This document shows positions 34,484 through 43,428 of a stretch of 64,000 nucleotides of DNA, piece after piece. How positions within the stretch are numbered: the stretch's first letter is position 1; the number at the start of each line of letters is the position of its first letter. Under the pieces are notes generated by a model, which did not search any database, was not told the DNA's origin, and saw only the letters and a program-made list of their open reading frames with translations. This stretch comes from Bacteroidales bacterium (GTDB lineage Bacteria; Bacteroidota; Bacteroidia; Bacteroidales; UBA932): positions 355,783-419,782 of the forward strand of contig JAFRNC010000006.1 in NCBI GenBank assembly GCA_017430365.1. Direction: 5' to 3'. Made by a program: the position numbers and the translations under genes.

Positions 34484-34508
34484 TATCTTTGATATTTGAT
34501 CAAATATC
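34484..34508 (+). promoter_or_regulatory. Promoter and palindromic operator of the histidine-degradation operon
   Basis: TATCTTTG (34484-34491) is a consensus -7 box. It runs directly into a perfect 18-bp palindrome, GATATTTGATCAAATATC (34491-34508), which would cover the transcription start, 28 bases before ATG 34537. A bound repressor here would block initiation. The -33 region (near 34460) is weak. Confidence 0.65.
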
Positions 34509-34536
34509 AAACGAATCATTACATATCAGCATCTAT

Positions 34537-36246
34537 ATGAAACAAATTGTAGAGTGCGTCCCCAACTACAGCGAGGGGCGCGATAAATCAGTCATCGACG
34601 GCATAGTGGCCGCTATCGCCGCAGTCGAGGGTGTCAAGGTCCTCGACGTGGATCCCGGATTCGCGACTAACCGTACAGTGGTAACCTTCGTGGGCGAACC
34701 TGCCGCAGTATGCGAAGCCGCTTTCCAGGGAGCAGCCAAGGCCCAGGAACTCATCGACATGCGACACCACCACGGAGCCCATCCCCGCTCGGGTGCGACG
34801 GACGTGCTTCCGCTGATCCCCGTGGCGGGCATCACGCTCGAAGAGTGCGCTTCCCTGGCGAGAGAGCTGGCGAAGCGCCTTTTTGATGAATTGGGCATCC
34901 CCTGCTACTGCTATGAGGCCGCAGCCTTCAAGCCTGAGCGCAAGAACCTGGCTGTCTGCCGCGCCGGCGAATACGAGGCTCTTCCCGAGAAGATTGCCGA
35001 TCCCGCCCGCCGTCCGGACTTCGGACCCGACACCTTCACCGAAACCGCCGCCCGCAGCGGCGCCACGAACGTGGGTGCCCGCAACTTCCTGGTGGCGGTG
35101 AACTACAACCTCAACACCACCTCCACCCGCCGCGCGATGGCCATCGCTTTCGACGTGCGCGAGAAGGGACGCAAGGCCCGCGAGGGCGGCTCGCTCACTG
35201 GCAAACTGCTCAAGGACGAGAAAGGCGAACAGCTCTGGATTCCCGGCACGCTGAAGGGATGCAAGGCCATCGGCTGGTATATCGACGAATACGGCATCGC
35301 ACAGGTCTCGATGAACATCACGGACATCGACGCCACGCCGCTCCATGTGGCATATGAAGAGGTCTCACGCGCCGCAGCCGCACGCGGGCTCCGCGTCACC
35401 GGCGCTGAAATCGTCGGCCTCGTGCCGAAGAAAGTGCTCATCGAGGCGGGCAAATTCTATCTGGCCAAACAGCAGCGTTCCCTCGGCATCGACGAGAGCG
35501 AAATCCTCAAGATAGCCGTCAAGTCGATGTCGCTCGACGACCTCAAGCCTTTCAATCCCAAGGAGAAGGTCATCGAATACCTCATGCAGGACGAGGCCGA
35601 GGAAGCCGCAAAGCACCGTCTGGTACGCATGTCCGTCGAAGGATTCGCCAAAGAGACCGCTTCCGAATCGCCCGCTCCCGGCGGCGGATCGATCTCCGCA
35701 TACATGGGAGCCCTAGCTTCCGCACTCGGAACGATGGTCGCCAACCTGTCGTCGCACAAACGCGGATGGGACGACCGCTGGAAAGAGTTCTCCGACATCG
35801 CAGAACAGGGACAGGCCGTAATGAAAGAGCTTCTCGACCTGGTCGACGAAGACACTGCGGCATTCGACCGCATCATGGCCTGCTTCGGAATGCCCAAGGG
35901 CACCGATGAGGAGAAGGCAGCCCGTGCCGCCGCAATCGAAGAGGCAACCCTCTATGCAGCTTCAGTCCCCTTGAAGACGATGGAAGCTTCGCTCAAGGCC
36001 TTCCCCCTCCTGCTGGCCATGGCGGAGAAAGGCAATCCCGCTTCCGCTTCCGACGCCGGCGTGGGTGCGCTTGCAGCCAGGGCCGCCTGCCGCGGAGCCG
36101 AACTGAACGTCCGCATCAACGCCTCCGGCCTGAAAGACAAGACTCCGGCCGAACCGCTGATCGCACGTGCAGCCGAGATACTGAAAGAGGCTGAAGCCCT
36201 TGAGGCACAAGTCCTCGAAAAAGTCAACGGTCATATCAACGGATAA
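34537..36246 (+). CDS. ftcD: Glutamate formimidoyltransferase / formimidoyl-THF cyclodeaminase
   Basis: A 569-residue bifunctional enzyme. I start at ATG 34537 (MKQIVECVPNYSEGRDKS), the family N-terminus. Residues 1 to about 325 are the formiminotransferase domains (RHHHGAHPRSGATDVLP; NLNTTSTRRAM), and about 375-569 the helical cyclodeaminase (ESPAPGGGSISAYMGALA). It moves the formimino group from formiminoglutamate to tetrahydrofolate and releases ammonia, giving glutamate and 5,10-methenyl-THF. It is first in the operon with hutU, hutH and hutI, so histidine goes to glutamate and one-carbon units rather than through HutF/HutG. A palindromic operator covers the start of transcription. Confidence 0.95.
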   Translation: MKQIVECVPNYSEGRDKSVIDGIVAAIAAVEGVKVLDVDPGFATNRTVVTFVGEPAAVCEAAFQGAAKAQELIDMRHHHGAHPRSGATDVLPLIPVAGITLEECASLARELAKRLFDELGIPCYCYEAAAFKPERKNLAVCRAGEYEALPEKIADPARRPDFGPDTFTETAARSGATNVGARNFLVAVNYNLNTTSTRRAMAIAFDVREKGRKAREGGSLTGKLLKDEKGEQLWIPGTLKGCKAIGWYIDEYGIAQVSMNITDIDATPLHVAYEEVSRAAAARGLRVTGAEIVGLVPKKVLIEAGKFYLAKQQRSLGIDESEILKIAVKSMSLDDLKPFNPKEKVIEYLMQDEAEEAAKHRLVRMSVEGFAKETASESPAPGGGSISAYMGALASALGTMVANLSSHKRGWDDRWKEFSDIAEQGQAVMKELLDLVDEDTAAFDRIMACFGMPKGTDEEKAARAAAIEEATLYAASVPLKTMEASLKAFPLLLAMAEKGNPASASDAGVGALAARAACRGAELNVRINASGLKDKTPAEPLIARAAEILKEAEALEAQVLEKVNGHING

Positions 36247-36250
36247 GGAC

Positions 36251-38266
36251 ATGAACGCTTTCCAGGAAGATATTCTGGCCGGGATACCCGACATCCTGCC
36301 GGAACCCCGCCCCTATGACACTACCGTGAGCCACGCGCCAAAGCGCAAGGATATCCTCACGCCCGAAGAAAAAGTCCTGGCGATCAAAAACGCCCTCCGC
36401 TATTTCCCCAAAAAGCACCATGCGGTGCTCGCGCCGGAATTCGCGCATGAACTCGAGACCTACGGCCGCATCTACATGTACCGGCTGCGTCCCACATATG
36501 AAATGTACGCCCGCCCCATCGACGAGTATCCCGCAAAATGCAGGCAGGCGGCCGCAATCATGGCCATGATCCAGAACAACCTGGACCCCCGCGTGGCACA
36601 GCATCCCCACGAACTGATCACCTACGGCGGCAACGGCGCGGTGTTCCAGAACTGGGCCCAGTACCGTCTTGCCATGCAGTACCTGGCCACCATGACTGAG
36701 GAGCAGACGCTCGCCATGTATTCGGGCTTCCCCATGGGACTCTTCCCGTCCCACAAGGACGCTCCCCGCGTGATCGTAACCAACGGCATGGTCATCCCCA
36801 ACTACTCCAAGCCCGACCACTGGGAGAAATTCAACGCCCTCGGCGTATCGCAGTACGGCCAGATGACGGCCGGCTCCTATATGTACATCGGGCCCCAGGG
36901 CATCGTGCACGGCACCACCATCACGGTGATGAACGCAGCCCGCATGCAGCTCCGCAAGCGCGGCCTCGACGGCGACGACCGCGGAGGCGTGCTCTTCGTG
37001 ACCGCCGGCCTCGGCGGCATGTCGGGCGCACAGCCCAAGGCGGGCAATATCGCCGGCGTTGTCAGCGTCACGGCCGAGATCAACCCGCTCGCAGCGCGGA
37101 AACGCTACGACCAGGGCTGGGTGGACGAACTCCACGAAGACCTCGACGAACTCATCGCCCGCATCCGCAAGGCCGTAGCTGCCAAGGAAGTGGTATCACT
37201 GGCTTATGTGGGCAACGTGGTGGACCTCTGGGAACGCCTTGCCGCAGAAGACATGCACGTCGACCTCGGGTCGGACCAGACCTCCCTCCACAACCCCTGG
37301 GCCGGAGGATACTATCCCGTCGGCTATTCGTTCGAGGAATCCCAGCGCATGATGGCCGATGAACCCGAAAGGTTCAAGGAAGCCGTCCAGGCGTCCCTGC
37401 GCCGTCAGGTTGCAGCAATCAACAAACTCTCGGCCAAGGGAATGTATTTCTTCGACTACGGCAACGCCTTCCTGCTGCAGAGTTCGCGTGCAGGAGCAGA
37501 TATAATGATCGGCGACAAGTTCCGCTATCCTTCATATGTCCAGGACATCATGGGTCCCTTCTACTTCGACTACGGATTCGGTCCGTTCCGCTGGGTCTGC
37601 ATGAGCCAGGATCCCGAAGACCTCGCCAAGAGCGACGCCCTTGCAGTGAAGGTGCTCCGCGAATGCGCCGCGACCGCTCCCGATTCCATCCGCGGACAGA
37701 TGCTCGACAATATACGCTGGATCGAGGAAGCCGGACGCAACCATCTCGTCGTGGGCTCGCAGGCCCGTATCCTCTACGCCGACTGCGAAGGCCGCACCAA
37801 GATAGCGCTCGCTTTCAACGAAGCCATCCGCAAGGGTGAGATCACGGCCCCCATCGTACTGGGACGCGACCATCACGACGTATCCGGCACCGACTCGCCG
37901 TTCCGCGAAACATCCAATATATACGACGGCTCACAGTTCACTGCCGACATGGCGATCCAGAATGTCATTGGCGACGGTTTCCGCGGCGCAACCTGGGTCT
38001 CCATCCACAACGGTGGCGGCGTCGGCTGGGGCGAAGTCATCAACGGCGGCTTCGGCATGGTGATAGACGGATCGGACGACTCCGCCCGCCACATCAGGGA
38101 GATGCTCTTCTGGGATGTGAACAACGGAATCGCCCGCCGCAGCTGGGCGCGCAACGAAGGCGCCATGGAGGCCATACGCCGCGAAATGGAACGCACTCCC
38201 GGCCTGCGCGTCACCCTCCCCAACATCGCCGACGAAAAATTGATTGAATCTGTCTTGAATAAATAG
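36251..38266 (+). CDS. hutU: Urocanate hydratase (long Bacteroidetes type)
   Basis: A 671-residue protein from ATG 36251, four bases after ftcD. It belongs to the long urocanase type found in Bacteroidetes (about 670 residues against about 555 in proteobacteria). Family motifs visible include ELITYGGNGAVFQNWAQY, SGFPMGLFPSHKDAPR, VTAGLGGMSGAQPKAG (NAD-binding Gly-rich loop) and SDQTSLHNPWAGGYYP. It adds water to urocanate to form imidazolonepropionate in the cytoplasm, with tightly bound NAD+. It is the second step of the pathway encoded here and is followed 2 bases later by hutH. Confidence 0.95.
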   Translation: MNAFQEDILAGIPDILPEPRPYDTTVSHAPKRKDILTPEEKVLAIKNALRYFPKKHHAVLAPEFAHELETYGRIYMYRLRPTYEMYARPIDEYPAKCRQAAAIMAMIQNNLDPRVAQHPHELITYGGNGAVFQNWAQYRLAMQYLATMTEEQTLAMYSGFPMGLFPSHKDAPRVIVTNGMVIPNYSKPDHWEKFNALGVSQYGQMTAGSYMYIGPQGIVHGTTITVMNAARMQLRKRGLDGDDRGGVLFVTAGLGGMSGAQPKAGNIAGVVSVTAEINPLAARKRYDQGWVDELHEDLDELIARIRKAVAAKEVVSLAYVGNVVDLWERLAAEDMHVDLGSDQTSLHNPWAGGYYPVGYSFEESQRMMADEPERFKEAVQASLRRQVAAINKLSAKGMYFFDYGNAFLLQSSRAGADIMIGDKFRYPSYVQDIMGPFYFDYGFGPFRWVCMSQDPEDLAKSDALAVKVLRECAATAPDSIRGQMLDNIRWIEEAGRNHLVVGSQARILYADCEGRTKIALAFNEAIRKGEITAPIVLGRDHHDVSGTDSPFRETSNIYDGSQFTADMAIQNVIGDGFRGATWVSIHNGGGVGWGEVINGGFGMVIDGSDDSARHIREMLFWDVNNGIARRSWARNEGAMEAIRREMERTPGLRVTLPNIADEKLIESVLNK

Positions 38267-38268
38267 TC

Positions 38269-39753
38269 ATGCATTATATATCCCACGATCATCTCACGCT
38301 GGAGCGGGTCCAGCAGATAATAGAGTCGGGCGAGAAACTCGCCCTGTCAGATGAGGCCGTAGCGGCCATCGAGAAATGCCGCCACTACCTCGACACCAAA
38401 ATGGAGGACATCGGAAGGCCGGTCTACGGCATCACCACCGGATTCGGCTCACTCTACAACGTCACTATCCCTGCCGAAGACCTTTCGCAGCTCCAGCACA
38501 ACCTCGTGATGTCGCACGCCTGCGGCACCGGCGAGAAAGTGCGTCCCGCAATCGTCCGCCTGATGCTCCTGCTCAAGGCACAGTCGCTCTCCTACGGTCA
38601 TTCCGGCGCACAGCTGATCACCGTACAGAGGATCATAGACATGTACAACAACGACGTCCTGCCGGTAGTATACCAGCAGGGCTCGCTCGGCGCATCCGGC
38701 GACCTCGCTCCCCTCGCGCATCTCAGCCTCCCCATCATCGGTATGGGCGAAGTGCTCTACAAGGGAAAGGAGCGCCCCGCCGCCGAAGTCTGGAAGGAAC
38801 TGGGATGGGAGCCCATCCGGCTCCAGTCGAAAGAGGGCCTCGCCCTGCTCAACGGCACCCAGTTCATGAGCGCACATGCGATCTGGTCGCTCCTCCAGGC
38901 CAAACGCCTTTCGAAATGGGCCGACCTTATCGGCGCAATGTCGCTCGAGGCCTACGACGGCCGTATCGAGCCCTTCCTACCGCTCAGCCACCGCATACGT
39001 CCCCACAAGGGGCAGCTGGCTACCGCGGAAAGGTTCCTCAATGTCCTCGAGGGCAGCGAGCTGATCCGCAGGCCCAAGGAGCACGTACAGGACCCCTACT
39101 CGTTCCGCTGCATCCCCCAGGTGCACGGCGCGGTGAAAGACAATCTCGTCTATGTACAGTGGGTAATAGAGAATGAGATCAACGGCGTCACCGACAACCC
39201 CAACGTATTCCCCGACGAGGACATGGTGATCTCGGCCGGCAACTTCCACGGCGAACCCATCGCCATCCCCATGGACACCATGGCCATCGCCCTGTCGGAA
39301 CTTGCCAGCATCTCGGAAAGGCGTGTATATCTGCTTATACACGGCTACCGCGGACTGCCCCGCTATCTGGCACCCAACCCCGGCCTCAACAGCGGTTTCA
39401 TGATCCCGCAGTACACCGCCGCATCGATCGTGAGCCAGAACAAGGGACTCTGCTGGCCCGCATCGTGCGACTCCGTCCCTTCTTCGAACGGGCAGGAGGA
39501 CCACGTGAGCATGGGCGCCAACTCCGCCACCAAACTGGTGCGTATAGTTGACAATGTCGAGACCGTGCTGGCGATCGAACTGTTCAATGCCGCCCAGGCA
39601 CTTGAGTTCCGCCGCCCCGCCCACACCTCGCCGCTGCTGGAACGCATCCACGCCGATTTCCGGACCGTCGTCCCCTTCATCGACGTGGACACCTACATGC
39701 ATCCGCTCATCATGAACGCCACGGAGTTCATCAGGAACAATCAGTATATCTAG
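38269..39753 (+). CDS. hutH: Histidine ammonia-lyase
   Basis: A 494-residue protein. The Ala-Ser-Gly triad that forms the MIO electrophile is at residues 142-144 (GSLGASGDLAPLAHL). Other motifs are YGITTGFGSLYNV, NFHGEPIAIPMD and QYTAASIVSQNK. It removes ammonia from histidine to give urocanate, the first step of the pathway. The tight spacing (2 bases after hutU, 3 before hutI) shows an operon. The family also contains tyrosine and phenylalanine lyases, but the neighbours settle the substrate as histidine. Confidence 0.95.
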   Translation: MHYISHDHLTLERVQQIIESGEKLALSDEAVAAIEKCRHYLDTKMEDIGRPVYGITTGFGSLYNVTIPAEDLSQLQHNLVMSHACGTGEKVRPAIVRLMLLLKAQSLSYGHSGAQLITVQRIIDMYNNDVLPVVYQQGSLGASGDLAPLAHLSLPIIGMGEVLYKGKERPAAEVWKELGWEPIRLQSKEGLALLNGTQFMSAHAIWSLLQAKRLSKWADLIGAMSLEAYDGRIEPFLPLSHRIRPHKGQLATAERFLNVLEGSELIRRPKEHVQDPYSFRCIPQVHGAVKDNLVYVQWVIENEINGVTDNPNVFPDEDMVISAGNFHGEPIAIPMDTMAIALSELASISERRVYLLIHGYRGLPRYLAPNPGLNSGFMIPQYTAASIVSQNKGLCWPASCDSVPSSNGQEDHVSMGANSATKLVRIVDNVETVLAIELFNAAQALEFRRPAHTSPLLERIHADFRTVVPFIDVDTYMHPLIMNATEFIRNNQYI

Positions 39754-39756
39754 GCC

Positions 39757-40977
39757 ATGCGCAGACTCTTCACGCGGATAGGCACCCTGGCAGGAATCGT
39801 TCCCGAGGGTATGCTGCGCAAGGAAGGCGCTGACATGGACCATGTCGAAACCCTTTCCGACGCATGGCTGCTGGTCGACAAGGGCCGCATCGCCGCTTTC
39901 GGCGATGCGGCTTCGCCGGCACCGGATGATGCCGAAGACGTGGTCGACTGCGAAGGCGGGATGCTGATGCCCGCCTTCTGCGACAGCCACACCCACATCG
40001 TCTATGCCGGATGCCGCGACGGGGAATTCCTCGACAAGATCAACGGACTCTCCTACGGAGAGATAGCCGCCCGCGGCGGCGGTATCCTCAACTCCGCCGA
40101 CCTGCTGCACAGGACATCGGAAGACGACCTGTTCAGCCAGTCGATGGAGCGCGTCAATGAAATGATCGCGCAGGGTACCGGATCGATCGAGATAAAGAGC
40201 GGATACGGACTCAATCCCGTGGACGAGCTAAAGATGCTGCGCGTGATCGACCGCATCAAGGCGGTCTCCCCCGCCCTGGTCAAGAGCACCTTCCTCGGAG
40301 CACACGCGGTCGGGCGCGGCTATACCCACGAAGATTATGTGGAAGCCGTCTGCCGGATGATGCCCGACGCCGCCCGATATGCCGATTTCGTGGACATATT
40401 CTGCGAGAAGGGATTCTTCACTGTAGAAGATGCCGCCCGCGTGATGGAAGCCGGACTGCGCTGCGGACTCCGCCCCAAGATCCACGCCAACCAGCTGGCA
40501 GTCAGCGGCGGCGTGCAGGTAGGCGTCAAATACGGAGCGCTTTCGGTCGACCATCTGGAGAATTCCGGAGCGGCCGAGATAGAGGCGCTGCGCGGCTCAT
40601 CGACCATGCCCACGTTCCTGCCCGGATCGGCATTCTTCCTCCGTATCCCCGACGGGCCCGCGAAAGAGTACATCAACTCCGGACTTGGCGTCGCCCTGGC
40701 CTCGGACTACAACCCCGGCTCCTCGCCCTCGGGCGACATGCGTTTCATCTGGGCCCTGGGATGCATCAGGATGCGCCTCACCCCCACCCAGGCATTCAAC
40801 GCCGTCACACTCAACAGCGCCTGCGCCATGGGCGTGAGCGACGTGGCCGGCTCGGTCACCGTCGGCAAACGCGCCGACCTGATCCTGACCCGCCCTGGCT
40901 GGAACCTGACCAAGATTCCCTACCTGCACCACTCCCCCTTCATCAGGCAGGTCTACCTGCAGGGGAAGGAGATCTAG
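39757..40977 (+). CDS. hutI: Imidazolonepropionase
   Basis: A 406-residue amidohydrolase-fold enzyme. Metal ligands are in CDSHTHIVYAG, in HAVGRGYTHEDY and in KIHANQLAVSGG, with a late SDYNPGSSPSGDM. It opens the ring of imidazolonepropionate to give formiminoglutamate, the substrate of FtcD at the start of the operon. The order ftcD-hutU-hutH-hutI makes a complete histidine-to-glutamate route. The last part, VGKRADLILTRPGW, is the usual small beta domain of the superfamily. Confidence 0.95.
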   Translation: MRRLFTRIGTLAGIVPEGMLRKEGADMDHVETLSDAWLLVDKGRIAAFGDAASPAPDDAEDVVDCEGGMLMPAFCDSHTHIVYAGCRDGEFLDKINGLSYGEIAARGGGILNSADLLHRTSEDDLFSQSMERVNEMIAQGTGSIEIKSGYGLNPVDELKMLRVIDRIKAVSPALVKSTFLGAHAVGRGYTHEDYVEAVCRMMPDAARYADFVDIFCEKGFFTVEDAARVMEAGLRCGLRPKIHANQLAVSGGVQVGVKYGALSVDHLENSGAAEIEALRGSSTMPTFLPGSAFFLRIPDGPAKEYINSGLGVALASDYNPGSSPSGDMRFIWALGCIRMRLTPTQAFNAVTLNSACAMGVSDVAGSVTVGKRADLILTRPGWNLTKIPYLHHSPFIRQVYLQGKEI

Positions 40978-40983
40978 TCCAGT

Positions 40984-41247
40984 ATGAAAGCGAGGAACCG
41001 CATAATGACGCTTGTGATGGCCGCCGTCCTGACGGCCGGCACAGTTTCATCATGCGGCATCGTGCCGCCTCGCGGCGCCGTGGTCATCACCGACCATGAA
41101 GCCATCGAAGCCATACTTCAGGAGCACTTCCCCGAACTGTACGAAATGCACGAACAGGGCCGTGTCGAAGTCGATGAAATCTACAGCTACACCGACTTCC
41201 GCGGCCGTCCCAAATACAAAGTATCCCTGAGATACCATCCCGACTGA
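40984..41247 (+). CDS. Small lipoprotein of unknown function
   Basis: An 87-residue protein starting 6 bases after hutI. MKARNRIMTLVMAAVLTAGTVSSC is a signal peptide with lipobox Cys24, so the mature protein is a ~63-residue lipoprotein. The mature part is acidic at first (DHEAIEAILQEHFPELYEMHEQGR) and ends in a basic beta-like stretch (RGRPKYKVSLRYHPD). No domain is recognised. Its codon use matches the hut genes, it is last before a strong terminator, and it is therefore probably part of the operon transcript although a role in histidine breakdown is not evident. Confidence 0.7.
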   Translation: MKARNRIMTLVMAAVLTAGTVSSCGIVPPRGAVVITDHEAIEAILQEHFPELYEMHEQGRVEVDEIYSYTDFRGRPKYKVSLRYHPD

Positions 41248-41306
41248 CTGTGCGGGTAAAGGCGTTTGTGCACGGATGGTTTTCCAGTATCGTCCTCTCC
41301 GCCGAA

Positions 41307-41340
41307 ATGCCCTGCAGAACGCTCTGCAGGGCATTTTTAG
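41307..41340 (+). terminator. Terminator of the histidine-degradation operon
   Basis: ATGCCCTGCAGA, loop ACGC, TCTGCAGGGCAT: a perfect 12-bp stem, then TTTTTAG. Confidence 0.9.
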
Positions 41341-41384
41341 TAAAAAGTATCCCAAAAAATATCCCAAAAGTCGAGATTTCACGA

Positions 41385-41414
41385 TTAAAAAAGTTGCTCG
41401 CAGGCGGGCAACTT
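41385..41414 (-). terminator. Terminator of the block A operon
   Basis: On the minus strand AAGTTGC pairs with GCAACTT, with inner CGC/GCG pairing (41391-41414), followed by a T run (A run 41385-41390 on the plus strand). It lies 80 bases beyond the radical SAM gene. Confidence 0.65.
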
Positions 41415-41493
41415 TCGGCGAAGGATGGAGTGACCGGGGGCATCGGGATTATACTTCCCCCATGACAGATTGCTGTTCTCTTTCTTCCCAAAA

Positions 41494-43428
41494 TCATCTT
41501 TTTGAGTCGAATTCTTGCTTTAACTTATATAAATCAGAATTATGATCCGCAATGTCGCTCCGGTAATTCTTGTAATACTTCAGGACATTTAATAATCGAG
41601 GTTTGTTTGTAAGCAACTCAATTTGATTGAAATCGTTCCGAAAAATGAGTGGCAGTATTTCTGATTTTTCCTCTTCTGACAAATTATTATATGCGTCCCG
41701 CCAGGCTTGAGTGTAGCCAAGGTGCTCAAAGAAGAATCTAAAAATGATGAACGTCTCAGGCATAATCAATAGTTCCATGTACTCCTCTTCCGTTGCACCA
41801 AAAGCCTTTTCGAAAAAGGACACACCTCGTCCAATTTTACCTTTGGTCGCATTAAGAATAGCCTGGACCGCTCGTATATATTTTCTGTTCCAATGAGTAC
41901 CGATAAAATCTCTATCATGACTATGTTCCCCCCGTATAGGGTGATATTTCATCGGAAAAGAATAAATACTAACATTAAGTTTCTCACATAAATCAACATT
42001 AATCCTCAACCTTCGATACAAATCGATAGGCTCGTCTTCAAAGTTATAGAGAAGATAATTTGAGAAATCTTTCATGCCCTGTTGAACACTTAACGTTAGA
42101 GCCTTTGTATATGCTTTCTCTGTCTTTATGTTATCAAAGGCAATACGTAAGGGTCGAACGGGGATATCCGAAAGAAGCTTAACAATCTCTTCTGTGAACA
42201 AACGTGCGTCAACGCCCTGATTAAAGTCAACATAACGGTTACGACCTATTGAACGTTTCTTTGCTTTAATGATGTCATAGAATTTATTAAAATCTATGTA
42301 TGATCCAATTAAAGCTTTTTTTGTGCATGTTTCTGGATGGAGCAATCCATATTTCTCTCTTAGGGCATACACTTCTTCTCGTTCAGATTCTTTCAATACT
42401 TTGCTTTCATTTAGTTCAGCCAAAAGCTTATATCCTTTTCTAATGTACGCCCGGTCATTTAGCTTTGCTCTCAGATTTCGGATTGTAATATAGTACTGAT
42501 CTGGCTCAAAGAACTTACTATCATTTGTGAAACCACATGATTTAATATCCTCAATGATACTTGGTAGTTCTTTGGATGCCAAAACATTATTATCCATCAA
42601 TAAAAGATTCTGCTGCTCCCCATACAACCGCTTGATTCTCATTATTCTATCATGTAGCGGCAGATAATCTGAGTACTTCGGCTCAAGAATAGGGACGGCG
42701 CAAAAAGGACATCTTCGAATACAACCTCTCGTTGAATAACTATAATATGCGTTGTGGTCAGGATATACATAATCTATTTCATCCAAGATAGAATAATCCA
42801 AAGGGAGTTCATCAATGATGTACTCGTTGTCCGGATCAATGTCTGGTGTTTGGCCAGGTTGAGCATTATGTACCGTGGTGCATAAGATTCCTTGATGTGG
42901 CTTAATGCCCGTCGCTTTTTCTATTTCTTCCGGCTGAATTGAAGCGAGAACCCCTCCCACCATCAGGTTCTTGAGATCCTTTACTAACAGCTTGGCGAAT
43001 TCAATCGTCTCAATAGTAATATCCCAATAAAAAGTAAATAATGTGGTCACTCCAACCCAATCCCAACGAGGATTCTTCTTCCATTCTCCCTTCCAAAAAA
43101 AGTTTTTGTAGTAATCTAGCCAAGGGTAAATTAAGATGGCGTAACAGGAGTCGTCAATCCCAATCCGTTCTAAATCCTCCCTTTTTCGACTTTTTAGAAA
43201 CAAAAAGATTCTATCAGCCCGCAACTTCCAATCTACTTGATCATCGATGCTAATTAGCTTTTCAACACACTCTTCTGTAATATTCCTAATAACAAATTCT
43301 TTAAGATCTCCTTTATAGAACACAACATCATCGCCTCTCATTTTAAAATAAGTGGCAAGCTTCATTAATCCTATAGGAGGAAACTTATTCTTATAGTTCG
43401 GCTCTAATAGAAGAACTCTTCTGTTCAT
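41494..43428 (-). CDS. Radical SAM protein with B12-binding-like N-terminal domain (block A)
   Basis: A 644-residue protein. The N-terminal ~190 residues (RRVLLLEPNYKNKFPPIGL; MKLATYFKMRGDDVVFYKG; NLMVGGVLASIQPEEIE) resemble the Rossmann-type cobalamin-binding domain found before radical SAM domains, although no clear DxHxxG cobalamin motif is seen. The radical SAM cluster motif is STRGCIRRCPFCAVP with C236, C240 and C243 (CX3CX2C). The C-terminal ~250 residues are helical and unassigned. It would use an iron-sulfur cluster and SAM to start radical chemistry on an unknown substrate. Its ATG overlaps the stop of the GHKL gene, so it is coupled to the NurA-HerA-GHKL genes. Low GC. A radical SAM enzyme with NurA/HerA is unusual. 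Confidence 0.85.
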   Translation of the reverse strand: MNRRVLLLEPNYKNKFPPIGLMKLATYFKMRGDDVVFYKGDLKEFVIRNITEECVEKLISIDDQVDWKLRADRIFLFLKSRKREDLERIGIDDSCYAILIYPWLDYYKNFFWKGEWKKNPRWDWVGVTTLFTFYWDITIETIEFAKLLVKDLKNLMVGGVLASIQPEEIEKATGIKPHQGILCTTVHNAQPGQTPDIDPDNEYIIDELPLDYSILDEIDYVYPDHNAYYSYSTRGCIRRCPFCAVPILEPKYSDYLPLHDRIMRIKRLYGEQQNLLLMDNNVLASKELPSIIEDIKSCGFTNDSKFFEPDQYYITIRNLRAKLNDRAYIRKGYKLLAELNESKVLKESEREEVYALREKYGLLHPETCTKKALIGSYIDFNKFYDIIKAKKRSIGRNRYVDFNQGVDARLFTEEIVKLLSDIPVRPLRIAFDNIKTEKAYTKALTLSVQQGMKDFSNYLLYNFEDEPIDLYRRLRINVDLCEKLNVSIYSFPMKYHPIRGEHSHDRDFIGTHWNRKYIRAVQAILNATKGKIGRGVSFFEKAFGATEEEYMELLIMPETFIIFRFFFEHLGYTQAWRDAYNNLSEEEKSEILPLIFRNDFNQIELLTNKPRLLNVLKYYKNYRSDIADHNSDLYKLKQEFDSKR

